Below are positions 6,317 to 7,710 of a DNA stretch of 7,710 bases, piece by piece (positions within the stretch are counted from its first letter, which is position 1; every line of letters begins with the position of its first letter). The stretch spans positions 1 through 7,710 of the forward strand of contig CALFMQ010000369.1 in assembly GCA_937879825.1 (NCBI GenBank). Reading direction: 5' to 3'. A model generated the notes under the pieces. The model searched no databases, was not told the DNA's origin, and worked only from the letters and a program-made list of their open reading frames with translations. This stretch comes from an uncultured Phycisphaerales bacterium. Its GTDB lineage: Bacteria > Planctomycetota > Phycisphaerae > Phycisphaerales > UBA1924. Position numbers and translations under genes: made by a program.

Positions 6317-6342
6317 GGGGGTGCTCGGGGGGCTTGGGGGGG
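6317..6342 (-). promoter_or_regulatory. C-rich tract after the ACT gene stop
   Basis: On the - strand, three C runs of 7, 6 and 5 bases, separated by AAG and GAGCA, begin immediately after the ACT-gene TAA. In RNA this is C-rich and G-poor, the composition favoured by Rho loading sites. On the + strand the G7, G6 and G5 runs can form a quadruplex if G7 is split. Function is inferred only. Confidence 0.35.
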
Positions 6343-6837
6343 TTACGCCGCGGGCGGGCGGTTGGGCTTGGGCAGGTCGCATTCGCCGAGGAGTCGGAAC
6401 TCCTTGCGCCGAAGGATCTGCCCGGCGAGGGTGATGTCGTCGACGCTCAGGGCGATGGTGGGCGTGCCGTTGGGTCGGAGCAGGACGGGGTAGGCGAAGC
6501 GGATGTTGAGCTCGGCGCCGAGGAGGTAGAGGCACATGCGGCTCATGGTGAGGCCGTTGATGAGTTCGACGACCAGAAGATCGGTCTCGGCGAAGGGGAC
6601 CTCATACTGGCGGAGGACCCTGCGGGCGGCCTGGCAGTTGTTGGTGATGATTCGGACGACCGCGTAGTCCGATGCTTCGTTGACGGAAAGGGCGCAGATC
6701 TGGCACTCTTCCTGGCGTTCGAAGTGATCGAGCAGGTCCAGCAGACGACCGACACGATTATCGAGGAACACGCTGAACTGCGTGACCGAGGGCGGCACAT
6801 AGCCGCGTGCGGTTTCGGTCGGCATCACCTGGCTCAT
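6343..6837 (-). CDS. Small tandem ACT-domain protein (planctomycete type)
   Basis: A 164-residue protein with two ACT-like folds. The first, about residues 18-85, opens with TQFSVFLDNRVGRLLDLLDHF; the second, about 94-155, contains LNIRFAYPVLLRP and ALSVDDITLAGQIL. ACT domains bind amino acids and regulate metabolic enzymes. No catalytic domain is attached and no full acetolactate synthase gene is nearby. From recall, similar planctomycete proteins carry the label 'acetolactate synthase', probably because of similarity to its small regulatory subunit, so that label should not be taken literally. The ATG at 6837 has GGAAGGA five bases upstream. The frame is open to an ATG at 6996 touching the mqnD stop, but the added 53 residues look non-coding. 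It is preceded by a striking RNA-like stem structure and followed by panC. Ligand and partner are unknown. Confidence 0.8.
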   Translation of the reverse strand: MSQVMPTETARGYVPPSVTQFSVFLDNRVGRLLDLLDHFERQEECQICALSVNEASDYAVVRIITNNCQAARRVLRQYEVPFAETDLLVVELINGLTMSRMCLYLLGAELNIRFAYPVLLRPNGTPTIALSVDDITLAGQILRRKEFRLLGECDLPKPNRPPAA

Positions 6838-6842
6838 CGGAG

Positions 6843-6849
6843 TCCTTCC
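6843..6849 (-). promoter_or_regulatory. Shine-Dalgarno of the ACT-domain gene
   Basis: GGAAGGA on the - strand, five bases before the ATG at 6837. It supports this start over the ATG at 6996, which has no SD. Confidence 0.65.
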
Positions 6850-6875
6850 GCTACCCAAGTCCCATAACTCGGGCC

Positions 6876-6940
6876 CCCTCCCGTGTCTACAGGCAAAGAA
6901 TCCCTTGGTTCTCCAATCAGCGTACCTTGCCACGGGAGGG
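6876..6940 (-). ncRNA. Candidate structured leader RNA upstream of the ACT gene
   Basis: On the - strand a 10-bp perfect outer stem (6940-6931 with 6885-6876) encloses a second stem of 6 bp with one G-U pair (6930-6925 with 6898-6893; the two stems abut on the 5' side and are split by a 7-base bulge on the 3' side). A large internal loop (8 and 6 bases) follows, then a terminal TTGG/CCAA stem with an AGAA tetraloop (6916-6905). The element ends 38 bases before the ACT-gene ATG. No T-run follows, so it is not a terminator of mqnD. It may be a cis-regulatory leader; an operator dyad is the main alternative. I do not recognise a known riboswitch class. Confidence 0.5.
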
Positions 6941-6996
6941 CGGGACAAGCGAATTCTGCGCATTTCCCACGCGCCGTGCGGGATTTCCCGTCTCAT

Positions 6997-7710
6997 TCAC
7001 CCATTGGATGGGCGGATCACTTCGAGCGAAACGGGGCTGGGGCAGAACCCGGCCTTTGCCCCCGCATCGAGGAAGCGGCGCACCGCCCTTTCGCCTCGCT
7101 CGCCGCCGTCGAGGGTGAGCGCGTTGACATACATCGCGACGAAACGGTCGACCGTTTGGCGGTCGGCATCGGGCGCGTAATCCATCGCGAAATCGAGCCC
7201 GCGCTTGCGGTGACTCATGGCGTGCTCGATGGAGCGCTTGAGGACGCGCGTCACTCGGCCCGAGGTGCCGCTCCCGTAGCGCGCATCGAGGTCCTTGCGC
7301 ACCGCGTTGGCGCCGAGGGGCAGGGGCAGATCGGTCTGTTCCTTCCACCACTGGCCGAGGTCGGCGATGAGGTGGAGCCCGGCGTCGCGATAGGAGATCT
7401 GGCCGTCGTGGATGATGACGCCCGCGTCCGCCCCCCCGCTATCGCCTACGCCGCCCTGCGTCTTGGCCCTGTTGCCGTTGGCGACGGCCTGCATGATTTT
7501 GTCGAACCGCATGACGCGGTACTGGAAGGGGTCGCCCAGCATCAGGCGGGTCGCGAGGTAGGCGCTGGTGCGCTGCCCTGGGATGGCGATGACGCGGCCG
7601 GGCTCGCGGAGCCAGTCGATGTCGTGCGGCTCGCGTGAGACGACTTTGGGGCCGTAGCCGTCGCCCATGGACGACCCGCAGGAGGTGAGCGCGTACCGGT
7701 GGGTGACGTG
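6997..7710 (-). CDS. mqnD: 1,4-dihydroxy-6-naphthoate synthase (MqnD), 5' partial
   Basis: MqnD converts cyclic dehypoxanthine futalosine to 1,4-dihydroxy-6-naphthoate in the futalosine route to menaquinone. The frame is open from the window edge, and the 14 codons before the ATG at 7668 (HVTHRYALTSCGSS) continue the MqnD pattern leading into GDGYGPKVV. So the ATG at 7668 is internal and roughly 40-50 N-terminal residues lie outside. Seen: IAIPGQRTSAYL; MRFDKIMQAV; the AGVIIHDGQISY block with the family's active-site histidine (codon 7408-7410); DLGQWWKEQTDLPLPLG; and a C-terminal YVN segment in the expected place. An insert of about 13 residues (RAKTQGGVGDSGG, about 7435-7473) sits where relatives run straight from the AV..G segment into DAG. 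The stop abuts the ATG at 6996. The solute-binding-like fold is shared with MqnA, but the motifs favour MqnD. Confidence 0.9.
   Translation of the reverse strand, partial: HVTHRYALTSCGSSMGDGYGPKVVSREPHDIDWLREPGRVIAIPGQRTSAYLATRLMLGDPFQYRVMRFDKIMQAVANGNRAKTQGGVGDSGGADAGVIIHDGQISYRDAGLHLIADLGQWWKEQTDLPLPLGANAVRKDLDARYGSGTSGRVTRVLKRSIEHAMSHRKRGLDFAMDYAPDADRQTVDRFVAMYVNALTLDGGERGERAVRRFLDAGAKAGFCPSPVSLEVIRPSNG

Noticed and set aside
5695..6867. 390-codon + strand open frame across panC and the ACT gene
   Set aside because: It spans two well-supported opposite-strand genes and their gap, with repetitive Gly/Ala/Val/Asp composition typical of antisense frames.
6919..6948. TTGTCC and TACGCT, 18 bases apart on the - strand, as promoter of the ACT gene
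   Set aside because: The -10 match is only three of six and lies inside the stem structure; too weak to list, though an operator-promoter reading cannot be excluded.
6838..6996. ATG at 6996, next to the mqnD stop, as start of the ACT gene
   Set aside because: No SD, and the extension lies over the nested stem structure; adjacency to the stop looks accidental.
6961..6996. Short GC inverted repeats after mqnD as a terminator
   Set aside because: Stems of five bases or less, or with mismatches, and no T-run follows on the - strand.

Overview
The window is about 7.7 kb of GC-rich, almost fully coding bacterial DNA carrying seven protein genes, two of them cut by the window ends. The best clue to the host is the short tandem-ACT-domain protein at 6343-6837. 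From memory, it matches a protein in planctomycete genomes that is loosely labelled 'acetolactate synthase'. High GC, a futalosine-type menaquinone gene and the missing Shine-Dalgarno (SD) sequences in front of panC and pheT also fit Planctomycetes, perhaps the Phycisphaerae. This assignment is inference from recall, not a search. No tRNA, rRNA, CRISPR array, insertion sequence or phage gene was seen.

Layout. On the + strand, ispD (2-787, MEP-pathway isoprenoid synthesis) is followed by an FAD-dependent oxidoreductase of the geranylgeranyl-reductase type (965-2140). On the - strand, transcription runs right to left: mqnD (7710-6997, menaquinone synthesis, 5' end outside the window), the ACT-domain protein (6837-6343), panC (6270-5407, pantothenate), pheT (5379-3274, phenylalanyl-tRNA synthetase beta chain) and an ilvE-like branched-chain aminotransferase (3086-2148). 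The two blocks converge with only 7 bases between the oxidoreductase and ilvE stop codons.

How the genes fit together. IspD feeds the prenyl diphosphate pool. A prenyl reductase would act on products of that pool, and MqnD makes the naphthoate head that receives a prenyl tail, so isoprenoid/quinone metabolism is one theme. IlvE, PanC (whose pantoate comes from the valine branch) and an ACT protein, a typical amino-acid sensor, form a second theme around branched-chain amino acids and CoA. PheT stands without pheS beside it and lacks the usual N-terminal tRNA-binding domain.

The most interesting features are non-coding: a 65-base nested stem structure just upstream of the ACT gene; a G-quadruplex-type leader followed by two hairpins ahead of ilvE, under a recognisable promoter; a hairpin covering the oxidoreductase ribosome binding site; and an ilvE terminator that lies inside the opposing coding sequence. 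All are read by eye and none has been tested. I saw no convincing undescribed multi-gene system; the coding content is housekeeping metabolism.
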